DNA of 35,911 nt from positions 1 to 35,911 of the forward strand of contig JADNRV010000431.1 in the NCBI GenBank assembly GCA_015499995.1, read 5' to 3'. The DNA is from Flammula alnicola. Lineage: Eukaryota; Basidiomycota; Agaricomycetes; Agaricales; Strophariaceae. Position 1 is the first letter of the stretch, and each line of letters opens with the position of its first letter. The position numbers and the translations under genes are program-made. The notes beneath the pieces are model-generated. The model saw only the letters and a list, made by a program, of their open reading frames with translations, was not told where the DNA came from and ran no database searches. Below, one piece after another: positions 20,843-33,040 of this stretch.

Positions 20843-21320
20843 GTAGTGTTGCATGATATTACTTTTATACCATTCCGCAATCTTTTTTGTTGCACGGCTT
20901 TGATGATTGGCGTACATCCTATTTTCAAATCTTCTTCCCAATTTGCCTGCAGAATCTCCTATCGCCCGTCGAGTGGAAGAACGCGAGTTTGTTCACGAGA
21001 GACGCTATCCAAAGCTCAAGATCGGAGATCGAATGCTATCAAATTTAATTTTCATCGTCAAACGTTAAGCGCTTCAGTAAGCCACAGCTGCATTTGGGAG
21101 AAGGTGACGAATCATGTTGAATATTAATTTCAAGGTGCTGATACATGCCTCGGGTTGAGCTTGTAAAACCAGGAAAATAGTTGCAGAAGGTATACGTGAC
21201 TTTCTATTAAGATGATAAATAGGAGATCGAGTACAGGGCCGAAACACATACACTCCCAGCTATAATGGTCGAAACTTAACAAGGCTTATTTGAATATTAA
21301 AAACCTGGTGAGACATTATC
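20843..21320. other. intergenic between convergent genes
   Basis: 3' ends of the HNH and PNPOx genes face each other. No domain-bearing frame was seen. Confidence 0.4.
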
Positions 21321-22499
21321 CTAGGATGTAATTGGAATGAAACGCATCCCGAGTCGTTGGTCGCGATAAATGTGATGGTCATACGTTCTACTTAAAAATA
21401 CGCCAAAGATGAAAGTCAAAAGGAATGGAAGGAGCCTGGATATCAGAGACACTACATCTCGATAATTATATCGATATGGATACCGATATGCTTGGAGCAG
21501 TTGAGATGAGGGCTCGAATGTATGACCGGTTTGTTGCGAAACGATGGCACTGCCGGGAGATGAGGCGGTAGTGACGACGTGTCTCGGATTTAACATCTTC
21601 GAATGAACAGCGGGGCGAGCGAGAGCGTTTCTGGTGCGTTTGAGCGAAATGCCGAATGGGAAACCCCTCCCAAGGTTTACAGAGAAGGCAGGCAGGCCAT
21701 CCAGACTGGAGAGGTTATGTGATTGCCACCAATTCTTCATGCCATTTGGATTGACCGGCGCCCGTTCATCGATAGAAATCGACGATGAGGAGAGTTCAAC
21801 AGAAGCAGATTCGGTTGTATCATGATGATGATCAACACTTTCCTTCTTTACCGCCCAATCAATGAGTTGAGTCCGATGGGAGATAAATTGGTAGTATGGA
21901 ACTGCATAACCGCAGGTCTATCGTTGTTTGGTGATAAGCAACAGCAGTTGAGAAGCGGACAGAAAGAGAGACCATCTTACCGTGCCAACTTTGTGTACAT
22001 CCAAACCAATCACGGCGCGAGATCCTGGTAGTCGCTTTTCAGAGCCCACAAGAGCTTCATATTCCGGCGTCCCAATTTCATGGAAAAATCCTAATAGAAG
22101 CAAAAAATCAGTCTCTGACATAGATTTTGGACACAGAATCTGAGTGACCTTTCCCGTAGAGCCTCACGATCCGAGCTGGACCCTCAAAGGCATGAAAGAG
22201 GATCGTCACTCGTCCATTCTCACGAATGTGGGCAACAGTCTCTGCACCTGAAAATGGAATCCGTTTCAAGTCATGAAGATGGACTATATTCGCAGAGATG
22301 TAGAGGTAATACCTGAGCCGGAGAGGTCTTCATACCATACACGACGAGAATGGACAACGTGGAACGTGCCTTCGATGGCCTTTGGCGAGACGTTGACGTG
22401 GCCATCGGGAGAGAGGGGCGCCGAAGCTACCCAGAACATTTGTTGCTTCAAGATCCATTCGATAAGATACTGAGGAATTTCTTCTAGGAACTGGCCCAT
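21321..22499 (-). CDS. PNPOx-fold (pyridoxamine phosphate oxidase-like) protein
   Basis: Four exons: 22499-22313 (ATG), 22247-22149, 22090-21981 and 21917-21321. Phases are consistent and give 330 aa. The first about 130 residues match the fungal pyridoxamine 5'-phosphate oxidase-related family: MFWVASAPLSPDGHVNVSPK, WYEDLSGSG, HIRENGRVTILFHAFEGPAR, and HEIGTPEY; the fold binds a flavin. CGYAVPYYQFISHRTQLIDW follows. The C-terminal half is longer than the core fold: a Ser-rich linker, a segment with GMKNWWQSHNLSSLDGLPAF, and near the end a hydrophobic stretch (LISRLLPFLLTFIFGVFLS) followed by a basic tail, suggesting a tail-anchored membrane protein. The substrate is unknown; most fungal members are uncharacterised and need not make pyridoxal phosphate. 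No lesion seen. Confidence 0.75.
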
Positions 22500-23240
22500 A
22501 AGAGACGGAGCGGACTACGAGAAGATTGAAGCGCGATGTTGATATTTAAGTACCCATATGTCGACCTTAAGTAGAGCTGGTCGAATACCAGAATATGGTA
22601 ATAATCATCATCGATTGACCTCTTTCAGCTTAATATCAGCCAATTCATTCATACGAGGTCGGAAGAATTGGACCGGAAGATGGAAACGTGCTAGCAAACA
22701 ATTGACCGCAAGATTCGATAAAAAGATGGGCATCTAGGGGGCAGGGTGGTGTGGGGACTTCCAAGGCCTCCCTGGCGTTCTGCCGCCGGTGATACGAGAT
22801 CCCGCATAGTCATAAGGGCTTCGACAGAGGGCTTCTCCAACAGAGAGGGGTACGAGATCGTGATCCACAAACGAAGATAAGGGGGATTAACACCGCAAGT
22901 CACGAACATGCCTTGGTAATCTCAGCGCGCGAATTTCCTTTTTTCGTTGAACCGGTAGACAGTCTTTCAAGTGCAGATTAATGATACCAAAAGAGAGATG
23001 CCCGCGCGTTGCCAGGTTTGCCAACTGGTGGAAGAACGTCACGAATCCGATCTCAGCTGGGTAATAAAGACCTGGACCTGCAATCCCTTGGCCTGAGATT
23101 TATCAAAGTAATTTGAATGTGGTACTGACCTGCTTCTGAGGTATGAAAAAGGAATCTTGAACATCGTCAAGCTATGTCAAGTTTAAAATACATGTCCGCG
23201 CCCGCGTTTGTCGGTTATCTTTGATAGTGGGAACAACCTA
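22500..23240. other. intergenic
   Basis: Promoter side of the PNPOx gene, plus low-complexity short frames (one minus-strand frame at 22691-22909) that I cannot assign to any family. Confidence 0.35.
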
Positions 23241-23244
23241 GTGT

Positions 23245-24320
23245 AAATGTTATTTGGAGCGAAAGGGACACATGCTTGTGGCTGTCTAGGGAACGTCTTG
23301 TGGGCAAACTGTCATCTTGGAGGATTTCGGAAGCGCAAGGTGGAATGGTTTGTCAAAAATGTCCGATTCGGCTATCATTTTGAACGCCGAGTGGTTCAAC
23401 TACTTGCTCTTGTTCGTCCATCGGTTGTCTCTTCTGCTCATCTTTAAGTCACCTTGACTCTTGCAAGTACCTACTAAAGGCAAAATCTTGGACGAAAGTC
23501 TATGCCTCTACGGTCTGTGCTACCTGGAACATCTGGATTGGTATTTCTCTTCAGACGATGGTCTCTCTGGATCTAGTCACCACTTTAGGGGTTCAAGCGC
23601 AATCGAGCTTGGGGATCATCTCTGTTTCTCTTCAATCATCCATCTGCATAGACGGATGGGAAGTGAAGGCTAACAGACTTTCTCAAAAATATACTGTCGT
23701 CCATTGGTCTCGCTCGCTATCCCCAATTTACCTCTCGTACTCTGGTCCTCTACATGTACATGCTACAATTCTGGACATGTTGGGTTATCTAGCAGTATTA
23801 CTGATCTGATTTAACGTCGTTCATTCGAGCAGTTTGTGAGATATCTTGAATGCGAGATGATGGATAGTAACATACTGACATCATTCCTGACTGGAAGCCC
23901 CTGGCTCTATGTGACTCCGTATTCCTGGGTCCCACATTTCTCCTACTTTTACGGGTTTATAATTATCCTTGAAGGTTTGTTCCGATTTTCAAGCCACTAT
24001 TTTTTCTGATCTGGTTTCTCTTATTTTTCTCAGCGTTGGATTCTGGACAACCATCTATTTTATTATGCAATCCGTCATGTTCCAACTTTGATTGATACGT
24101 GAGGCGTCCGATTTGACTTACCAAGTTCTAATAATGCTTTTACCAGGACAACTCTCACTTTCATCATCTTGGTGATAGCGGACATAAGACGAGCTTCAAA
24201 ACACGACCTTTGTGGGCAGTTGTCCCATTTAGCTGCAAACGCTAATGCCACCTTTGTCATACTGTCGGGTACATTCACACTATTCGCAGTTTTCAAGAAT
24301 ATTTTGTCCGAACGTTAAGT
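23245..24320 (+). pseudogene. membrane-protein gene, probably decayed
   Basis: Discontinuous plus-strand segments look like transmembrane coding sequence. One, at about 23490-23610, reads WNIWIGISLQTMVSLDLVTT. Another at about 23900-23980 reads WVPHFSYFYGFIIILE. A third, at about 24045-24318, reads HLFYYAIRHVPTLIDT, then, after a GTGAGG...TTACCAG intron, TLTFIILVIADIRR and NATFVILSGTFTLFAVFKN, ending in TAA. The arrangement suggests the multi-pass fungal membrane proteins of the DUF6533/DUF6534 type, but the 5' part is not open in one frame. It could be a pseudogene or a gene I cannot splice by eye. Confidence 0.3.
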
Positions 24321-25490
24321 CTCTCACGAATTACGATTTCTGTCAGTCCAGGTGACCCATACTAACCTTCTAGAGCAGCTATTGCTCTCAAGGTACTCCA
24401 CCTGACGCTGTACAAATGACCGCGCTGATAGCAAGATCTGAAAATCTATCTCAAAGCATTCAGTCAGCAAGATGGTGAGTTAAATCGAACGTTCTAGCCT
24501 GTATTTGCATGCTCATCTCCGGCTCCTTGCAGCAACCGTTCCATTTTTTACATTCATTGAGGACCTGCGAAGGGTGATCATGGACTTCATTCGCATGTCC
24601 GAGTCCCCGGAGTTCGATTTTGCTATCCAAACCAGGATGGAACACTGCAAGTCACAATAGACTCAGCATGCGGCCTGACCGGGGAGAGGGCCGAAGGAAG
24701 GACACGGCTACGCTCAATACACTGTACAACGGCTTCCCAGGACCATTAATATGCCGGCGGTCTTCTTTGCGTTCGTACCTTTCCTGCACTGCTCGTGATA
24801 ACGGTCCTCTTCTCGGAGTCTCGTCTGATGATTGCTAGTCCAAGCACCGGCACGTAAAACGGAGCGGAGACCATTCAGAAGGTCGCGCTGGTACAGCAAT
24901 GTAAGATAGATGGTTCTCCGATGGCTCCAAGGCGATACCACCACGCACCCAAGGCAATCTCAGCTCTTAGTCGAGTACAGATACTGGAGTTTGTGCCACG
25001 CCGTCGAGAACCTAGCATGCGTCTCCTCGGAGGGAACTTTCATGTAAATCGCAAACTCCAAGGAGCTTGAGCTGTTCTCCGATGGAGGTTTACAGACTCT
25101 GTCGATCGACGAGGTGAAATATCCAAGGCATCCTGATCCAGGCCTAGTCCGTTGAGCCGGCATTACCTTAAGTACTTCATAGAAAGACGAAGCCAATTCT
25201 AAAAATAACTATGCAGCAGTCTCTGGACCATTTCTCGTTAAACCCAAGTACAGACAAGCATATTTCTCGCACAACTAGTTCACTTCATCGAACACAAGTA
25301 TTTTAAAAGCCTTAAAGCATGGTGTACTAACACCCCAACAGTGATGATACCTTGTGCGCAAGGTGTATATATTTTTGTACATAACGCCAGACCAAGTAAC
25401 TACTGCTATGGGACGTGTGATAGCAAAACCACTAGAGCACCTGGTGCACTAGAATTACGTGTTGTCTATCTGTACCAAAGTAGAGCACTA
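24321..25490. other. intergenic or degenerate region
   Basis: Many short frames on both strands, none longer than about 80 codons and none with a motif I recognise. No rRNA, tRNA or repeat was found. Confidence 0.35.
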
Positions 25491-25498
25491 ACATACGT

Positions 25499-25715
25499 AA
25501 AAAGAAAGAGAGAGGAGAGGAGGAAGGGAAGAGGAAGATATGGGAGAGGTGAGGTGAGATAGGGAGATAAGAGAGGAAGCGAGGGAAAGAGAGATAGGCA
25601 TAGACAGAGGAAGAGAGGAAAGAGATATCGAGAGACATGGGAAAAGAGGAGAGAGAGACATCGAGAGAGATGGGAGGAGAGGAGGGGAGGGACAGAGGAA
25701 GGCGAGGAGATATCA
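25499..25715 (+). repeat. polypurine (GA-rich) tract
   Basis: About 215 bases, almost only A and G on the plus strand, with iterated AGAGAGGA, GAGAGATA and GGGAGAG motifs. It lies 3' of the minus-strand C2H2 gene, so its transcript would be CU-rich there. Mirror-like purine runs of this kind can form triplex DNA. Confidence 0.85.
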
Positions 25716-25881
25716 AATAAGAAAATTGTGATTGAGTATGTCCCAAGAATAAATGAAGAATAAATTGATTGTCTTGTTCTAGAATGCAGATGCAGAATGC
25801 CGATGAATGATGTATGTTCCGATGAATGCCAACAATGCGAGGGACGATAGAAAAAAGATCAAGCCCAAGAAAGCGAGGAAG

Positions 25882-27371
25882 TCAGGCAAACGCAGCCATG
25901 GATCCGTCCCATTGAAGTGATGAGAAGTCGTAGTCGTTGAACTGCCAGGGAGACGATGCGGAGGCATCAAACACTTCAGGCGCGTTGACGAAGCTCTGCT
26001 CCTCCATAACCTGAGGTTCAGGGAGAGGTTGAACGCCGTTAAACTGGGCGAGGAGCTCAGGTAATTCATGAGTGAAATGGAAGGCCCGGACATCAATCCA
26101 ATCCATAGCGATAGGTGCATCATCGTACTCGTCACAGAAGGCCAACGTCGATGACGGAGTGCAGGATATTTGAGGGAGTTGGAGATATTCCTGCATCGAG
26201 TCCGTGCAGTTCGTTGGCGGGAGGTATCCTTGGCCGACGTTGGTTCCATACACAGCGAAAGAAGGCTCACTGAATTCTTGAGGAGAGGGGGCTGGCGTAG
26301 GATACAGGAAAGGGGAGCAGGACTGGCAAGCACAAGCGAGATTACCAGTGGCACTGTGGCCTGGATGCAATCTAATCGGATCATGCTGAGGCAGCCGGCC
26401 GTCGGCGAGCTTATCAGCTTCTATGGGGTCACAGGGGCCAGTGGAGGAGTAATCAAGGTTGCAGTCTGCGTCGCCATGATACTCGACCTGGCTGCCTGTC
26501 CAAGAATAAGGCGACGGAAGACCCCCGACAAACTCTCCTGGTTGCATCTTTCCCATCTCGTTCTGAGAGAATTCGAAGAAAGGCGTAGCTCCGTACATAC
26601 TGTGCACATTTACATCGGTGCTGCTGCTGGGAGTGGGAGGCGCATTGGAAAAGCTTCGATCCGCGTCCATAATGCCAGAAGCTGGATAAGGGTTCGCTGA
26701 AAACAGCGAGAACTGTCCCAGAGCCTCCGAGGGAGAGTCTGACGCGTCCTTGATGGTGCGGACGACCCGGAGTGGAATTCGACGAGGGTTGCTGACATTG
26801 GCCTCGTCGACGAGCTCGACCTTCGAAGAACTGGATGATGCGACCTTGTCGGCATCATCACGCTTGCGCTTCGGCGGTTTCTGGGACGCGACTTTGAAAG
26901 TGTGCTGCTGAACTGGAGGAGGCGATTGATTGAGGCCGCTAAATCAAGGAGATGAGTACATCGAGGTCGATCGGAATGGTGGAAGAAGAAGACTAACTGT
27001 TTAGAGTTCTCGTGAGATTTAAGGTTGGACCTCTGGAGGGTGGAATAATTGCAAAGGGTGCAATTGAATCGCCTGCCGTAAACAAAAACATGCGAGTCAA
27101 TAACGCGGACGAGCGAGGATGACGCAGTGGCCACTCACTCTGCGTTCGGGTCATGGGTGGCTTTATGACGGTTAAGATCAGATTTGCGGGCAATAGACTT
27201 GCCGCAGAGGTCGCAATTTACAGGTCCACATTCAGCCTATAAGAATAAGAACAAAGACAAGGGCAGATCAGCAAAAGACAAGAAGACAATAGACAAGGAT
27301 GAACTCACGTGCGGAGCTTTACGGACGCGTGCACTTTTGGCTGCCTTTGTGCCACTGGGTTCAGCGGGCAT
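25882..27371 (-). CDS. C2H2 zinc-finger transcription factor
   Basis: Four exons: 27371-27309 (ATG; MPAEPSGTKAAKSARVRKAP), 27236-27139, 27072-26998 and 26938-25882. Introns of 72, 66 and 59 nt keep the frame; product 430 aa. Two adjacent fingers occupy about residues 26-75: CDLCGKSIARKSDLNRHKATH (C-x2-C-x12-H-x3-H) and CTLCNYSTLQRSNLKSHE, whose last His is completed across the third intron (C-x2-C-x12-H-x4-H). A basic PPKRKRDD segment just after is a likely nuclear localisation signal. The long remainder is Ser/Pro-rich then Asp/Glu- and aromatic-rich, ending DYDFSSLQWDGSMAAF, as in acidic activation regions. Two tandem fingers followed by such a tail fit a sequence-specific regulator; the target genes are unknown. 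No lesions seen. Confidence 0.8.
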
Positions 27372-28191
27372 TGTTGCCGAGAATAGATCGAATCGGGTAA
27401 TGAATAGAGGGGTACTGAAGATTCTTGGACTATGTCCAGGAGGAATACGCGTCGACGTTAGGTCGGGAGGGGGGAAAGTTGGGTGGAGGAGTAGGATGCT
27501 GGGGTGGCAATGTCAAGTGGACGCTTGAAAACATCGCATTTCTGCCCGAACTTATAGGGCGCAGAAAAAAGTTGGATTGGTTTTCAGTTTTTTCCCTTAT
27601 TTGTCGAGGAGGCGGGATTTTGCCTTCATGGGAGGCCAGAAGAGCGGAAACACCATATTGAGGCTTAAAGGCGGATTGGTGGAGCCCCACTTTTTGTTTT
27701 ATCCCCAGTATGGAAAGAAACGTGGAGAGTAGAACAAAGGAACGGAGACTGGGCAACGGCAAAGCGGTAACGATGATGGCGATGGTCAGTGGCCCAGCAA
27801 TCCGACATAAAATATACCCAGTTAGGAAGGTCTTTTTGTTGCGGGATGTTTGCGTAATCGAGCGGGCCAGTACAGGAGAAATAATTAGAGGTGAATGAAT
27901 TGTAAATGATAGAATATATTTCTTAGGACATCTGTCAACGAAGGACGCTGAAAGGTATTTATAGCTAAGCGCCCAGCTAGATCAATGTCTTGTACGTAAC
28001 TTCACTGCTGCCTTGCTGTCAATTGCAACTCCAGTGGGCGAGCCCGATCGGTCGTACTATGGCGAAGTGAGTCTGCGATTAGATTAGATTATATAAGTAG
28101 ATTAGATTTATATCCAATCGTGTTTCATTGCTGTTATCTACATTCTGATCATTTAACAAAAGTACACGAAATTGTACAAGTTCTATATCGC
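27372..28191. other. intergenic, with GATTA-type microsatellite
   Basis: Upstream side of the C2H2 gene and 3' side of Dicer. A short AGATT-type repeat lies at about 28078-28110. No gene seen. Confidence 0.4.
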
Positions 28192-31100
28192 TTATGCTCT
28201 AGCTTTCTTCTTAGGTCTCGGCGCCTTCTTTTTCTTCAGCAGCTCGTAATTCACGCCCACATCCCTCAGCTTGAACATTTTAATCGCCTGCTCCGCAGCA
28301 GCGTACTTGACTTCTTCTTCGCTCGGCTTACCCCTCCACTCGTCCGTCACTTTCACCTCCTCCTTGTCATCTACGACCACCGCACAGCTGACCTTGCCCC
28401 CAGATCGATCGATAACGTACTGGATAGTCTTGTCGCGTTTCGCCGCCCACATCGAGAGCCGAGACACAGGATGCAAAACGTCCACATCGTCCCGCACGAT
28501 GTGTTCCAGCAGCGGCATCACACCCAACCGTTCGAGAACGGAGCGCACGAGGGGGATGGAGCCGTTGGAATCGATGAATATCGCGCCGATGATGCTCTCG
28601 ACCATGTCGCTGAAGAACTTGGGCGCTTGTAGCCGGGTGAGTGCAGCCCAAGGGAAAATAGGCCCACTCATCAAGCTCTCTTCGATCTCGTCTTTGCGCT
28701 TGCGAAAGCGTGTAAAGGTGTTCAGCTGGTCTTCGAGGACTTTGGGGCTCGAGTGCAGGAGACACTTCCAGAGGTATATTTCCTGCGCATCGTTTGTTAC
28801 TTCAATACCCCCATCGGCGTTCGGGTGCGGCATGACCGCGTCTACGGTGGTGCGCGTCTTGAGACAGATGTAGGCGAGGATATGGGCATTGACGACGGCT
28901 GATTTGCGGAGGTGCATGTGTCCGGGGCTATAGTTCTTGCCAGGCGCGTGGTAGAGGTAGTGTGTGACGATCATATCCAATACGGAGTCGCCGAGGAATT
29001 CCATGCGTTCGTAGGAAGACGCGCTGCTGTCCTGCTGATAGCTTGCGTGTGTGAGAGCCTCGATCAGGAGAAGCTTGCGCTGGAACGTGTACCCTAGCAT
29101 GCGCTCGACGTCGGCTAACTGTGCTGGGAAGTTCAGGTCCTCGGCTTGGGCTGTGAGTGAGTCGACGCGCGAGAGTAGCTGTGAGATGCGGGTTGGCAAA
29201 GGCTCCCATTTCAGGCCGAGGTCGAAGAACTTGATGCATTCATAGCCAAGGTCAAAACTTCCGTGCAGGTAAGCAGCACCGATGATGGATTCTACGACAT
29301 CAGCGAGGACTAGAAATGTATATCAGACATCTGGATGAGGAACATGAGAAATCTGGAATACTGACCTTTCGTCGACAGTTGCTGGCTCTTCTTTGACTTC
29401 TTCTTTTTCGGGGTCGTGGTAGTGTCCTCAACTTTATCTTCATCTTGCTGCATCGGTTGGTCGGTTGGTTGAACCACCGGCGACAGAGGTGGATTAGCTG
29501 CCTCTTTAATAGTGAAATACTTTGGCTTCCACTTCTTTCCTAGCATAACATCTATTTAGAATGAGCCAATTTATCAGCGTCCATTTCAATATGAGAGATA
29601 AGGATCATACCTCTAATAATCCATCTGTAAACTCCTCGAGAAATATCCTCCTTCGCGAGGCGTACATTTGACACTGCGTGATCCTTCCTCCTCGTAAGAT
29701 ACCCTTCGTGCCATAGCGGATATTCTGCGAGCAACTGAACGCCCACGATAAACTTGAGAACAGTGTCGCCCAGAGTTTCCATGCGCTGGTAATTCAACCT
29801 TTCTCCAGAAGACGGAGCAGTAATAGCGACAGTAAGGAGAGAGATAGGTATCTCCGAAATCGGGTTCGAGTCGAAGAGGTTCTTGCGGAGCGAATGCGTG
29901 GTCATGGCCATGAACAGATATCGGAGAATCGAAGGTAGAAGAAACGAATATTCAGCTTCTTCCGGGGACAAAAGAACAACGCCGGAATACTGGGGCATCA
30001 GGTGAATGAGCGGGGGTGGTTCCTTGGCCATGACCGTAGCGCTATCCTGGACCGGTGTGGGTACCAAGAAGTTCGTTCTGGGAGGGAATGCCTGCGCGAT
30101 GAGAAGTGGATAGGTGATCTGAATCTCGTCACGGAAATGCTTCTGGTACCATTCACGCAGTTCGTCCTCCTCTTCTGCTGGAAGGGGGTCGTACCGCCAT
30201 CCTATGAATTTGAAGGGCCGTCCGAAACCCATATGTCTCTGGATGAACGTCAGATCGGCGGGATAGCCAAAGCGATGGCCGAATTCATCAGCTCTAACCA
30301 TGAGACGATGTTGGTATGAGGAGGGTGCTGCAGCAGCTTGGTTAACGAGCCAGGAGCGGCGAACATCCCATTCCGTGTCGACGTTGTTGACCGGAAGGAA
30401 AAGGTACACAAAATCGAGGTCGTCCCATTCCATTCGGGTATTATTCAACCCCCAGAAAATTGACCGGGTATATTCTCTTGCTTTGGCAATGCTCTTATCA
30501 TTCACATTAACCGTACCTAGATGGCGAATGGACGTTTTAACAGGCGGAACACCAGGCCGATAGAGCATGGGACCTTCGTCTGTATCCAGGGCGATGTGTT
30601 CCGAACGAGCGAAGAGTAAGAGAGGAGAGAGTCCATCAACGCGTAGCTCGGAACACTGCCATACGTCCGCAGCAGTGTCATCTACAGCCCAGGGATCGAT
30701 GCTGATAGACACCTTGGCGAAGCCGGCCCTCTTCTCGACGTCAGCCAACATCGCCTTCACCTCCTCTTCGAGCTCGGGTTCAACGACGCTCGTTATAGGG
30801 AGAAGGCTCTCATTTAGAAGGCCTGCTTCGTATAACGAGAGATAGGCCTTGTACGCGGAGTGCCGATGGGCCGAAATGATATTTTTATAGATGCGGTCGA
30901 CAGTAAATTGGCGCTCTGGGAGCGGTAGAGTGCGCGGAAGGGTGACCTTTGAGCCGTAGGGGCCGGTATATGGTGTCAATGGCTTGTAGCGGGCATCGAA
31001 GGCATGCCAGCCTTCTGGGAATTCAGGAGGATCGATGTCGTACAATGGTCGATTGTCTACGTGGGACGAGTTGGGTATGACGGCGCAGAAATGGGTTAGG

Positions 31101-33040
31101 TGAGATACAGCGGAATGGAGAGTCAATAGAGCTCTATTAAAAAGAGTTCTCAGTCAGAGAGCATGTAAGGATACGCAGGCCAAAAAAGCTTACCCTGTGG
31201 ACTCCACGCGGAACTCCATATCGTCGTCTTCCTCGTCTTCGGCTACTATCATCTCGTCATCTACGACGAAGGAGGTATCACGGCTAGGATCATTATAAAG
31301 TTCTACCATCTGTCGTTCGAGAATCTCCCATTTGGCGACATCGGCATGCTGTTTACCGCCTTCCTCGAACATGACGGTGAACGTACTCCGTCTCTTCCGC
31401 GCCCGACCTCGACTCTGCGCCCAGCTCGCCATATTTGGAGGTGGGTCCCAACGAATCACGCTGCCGCATGCCTGAATATCGATGCCCTCTTCTGCAACGG
31501 CTGTCGATACAATGAGGTTCTTCTCCCCTTCTTTGAAGTCCGAGAGTGTGTCGTCTTGGGATTCTCTGACGAGGCTGCGCGTGATATCCATCATGGAGTG
31601 CCGATGAGAGCTGTCGGATGTCCCCAAGAGCGTGCCGATCCTGAAAATATCTTTGGTGAGAGGATGGTGCTTTAGGACTTCCGCGAGCGCGAGAACGGCA
31701 TCGCGTCGCTGAACGAAGATGATACAGCTATATGTATCGTCCAAGGACTCCGCTTCGGCCTTCTCCAACAGCAGGCACTCGATGAGAGCGCGGATCTTGT
31801 CCGATAGGTCGTCCTGGATGTCGTCTGCATAATACGAGACGGGGGAGACCACGACCTGGTCGAGGATGCTTGATAGGTAGACCTTTTCGCTACTCTTCCA
31901 CGTCACCATGATGTTGTTGTATGGATTCGCGGCCTCTTTCGCTCTCTCTAGGACTTTCCAGACGAACCAATCGGCGGCCCATGGTCCGAGGTCATGACAT
32001 ATATCCATTGCGGCACGCTCGAAATCGCGTAGTCCTTTGTGCGTGAACGAACTCTCCTTCTGGATGACCTTTGATAGCTTCTGATCCACCCTCTTATAAT
32101 CGGATGACCCGTGTCCCATCCGCTGAAGTTGACTGCGAAGCGAAATGACAGAGGGGTCGTTCTCGATGTCGAGCGTTTTGATTATCGCTGATAAGGAAGT
32201 GAGGTTGGTGGAGAAAAACGAGGTGGAGTCGTCGGGCGGATAGTACATGACGTGCTTGAAGATGGGTCGGTGAACATATTGGGCTAGTTCAGACCGGTGG
32301 CGACGAGGGGCGTGAATGGTGCTATCGAGATTGCTCTCGATGGTTCTTGTAGACTCGTCAGGGGACGCCGCTCATGCAGTTGTATAGAACAACGACTCAC
32401 TGGAATGCTTTGACCACATTTCCACCGTAAATAGGGCTCGCAGTGAGGCCCAGAATCATTGGTCGAACAATATTCGACACGTTATTCTCGTTCCGGGGTG
32501 GTAAGTTGAAGTAAAATTCCATCATAATCCGGTTATAGGGATGATTATCGACGGCGTGATGGGCTTCGTCGAACACAAGAAGACTGATATCTTTGCCCAA
32601 GGAGATATAGCCGTGTCGAAGGGCGTCAAGAAAGACTTGAGGGGTCGACACCATGATACGGTGTGTACGGAGAACTCGCTCCCATAAAGCAGTGTTCTTC
32701 CACTGGTCAGGTTCATTTGCTCCGGAAACGATACCGACGGAGACCTGTAAGTACGACGAGATGACACCCTTCTGTTGCTCGCACAAGGCAACGGTAGGAG
32801 CAAAGAACCATGCGATCTACCCAAAACGTCAAAACCTGCTGTAGAATCGGACGACACGACATGTACCTTGGTAGGTTCCCTCTCCATTTCGTGCCTCAAT
32901 CTAAGAACAGCGATCAAAGTCTTGCCTGATCCTGTGTCGAGTGCGATAATGATGTTCTTGTGAAGGCTTTCATCGAGCATCTCCTGTTGATACCCTCGAG
33001 TAATGGGCACAGGAGGTTCGGGGCTGGGATCGCCGACCAT
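28192..33040 (-). CDS. Dicer-like ribonuclease III helicase
   Basis: Six exons: 33040-32867 (ATG), 32816-32401, 32345-31194, 31133-29611, 29551-29366 and 29309-28192. Introns are 50-60 nt, phases agree and the product is 1522 aa. The DExD/H helicase has Walker A LDTGSGKT at residues 34-41 and DEAH at 141-144 (LLVFDEAHHAVDNH). The helicase C domain has IIFVQRRDAVLALAEVL, STAVAEEGIDIQACG and motif VI QSRGRARK near residue 515. A Dicer-dimerisation-like segment follows (ALLTLHSAVSHLTHFCAVIP). Two RNase III domains carry the catalytic acidic signatures: NYQRMETLGDTVLKFIV with LADVVESIIGAAYL, and YERMEFLGDSVLDMIV with SDMVESIIGAIFID. A weak dsRNA-binding-like segment (about 1455-1500) precedes a Lys-rich tail. 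I cannot identify a PAZ domain, often unrecognisable in fungal Dicers. It processes dsRNA to small RNAs for RNA silencing. Intact. Confidence 0.93.

Noticed and set aside
26170..26700. 176-codon plus-strand frame
   Set aside because: It overlaps the long last exon of the C2H2 gene, which has a spliced, domain-supported model.
28120..28873. Plus-strand frames of 170 and 200 codons
   Set aside because: They are antisense to Dicer RNase III exons, which carry clear motifs.
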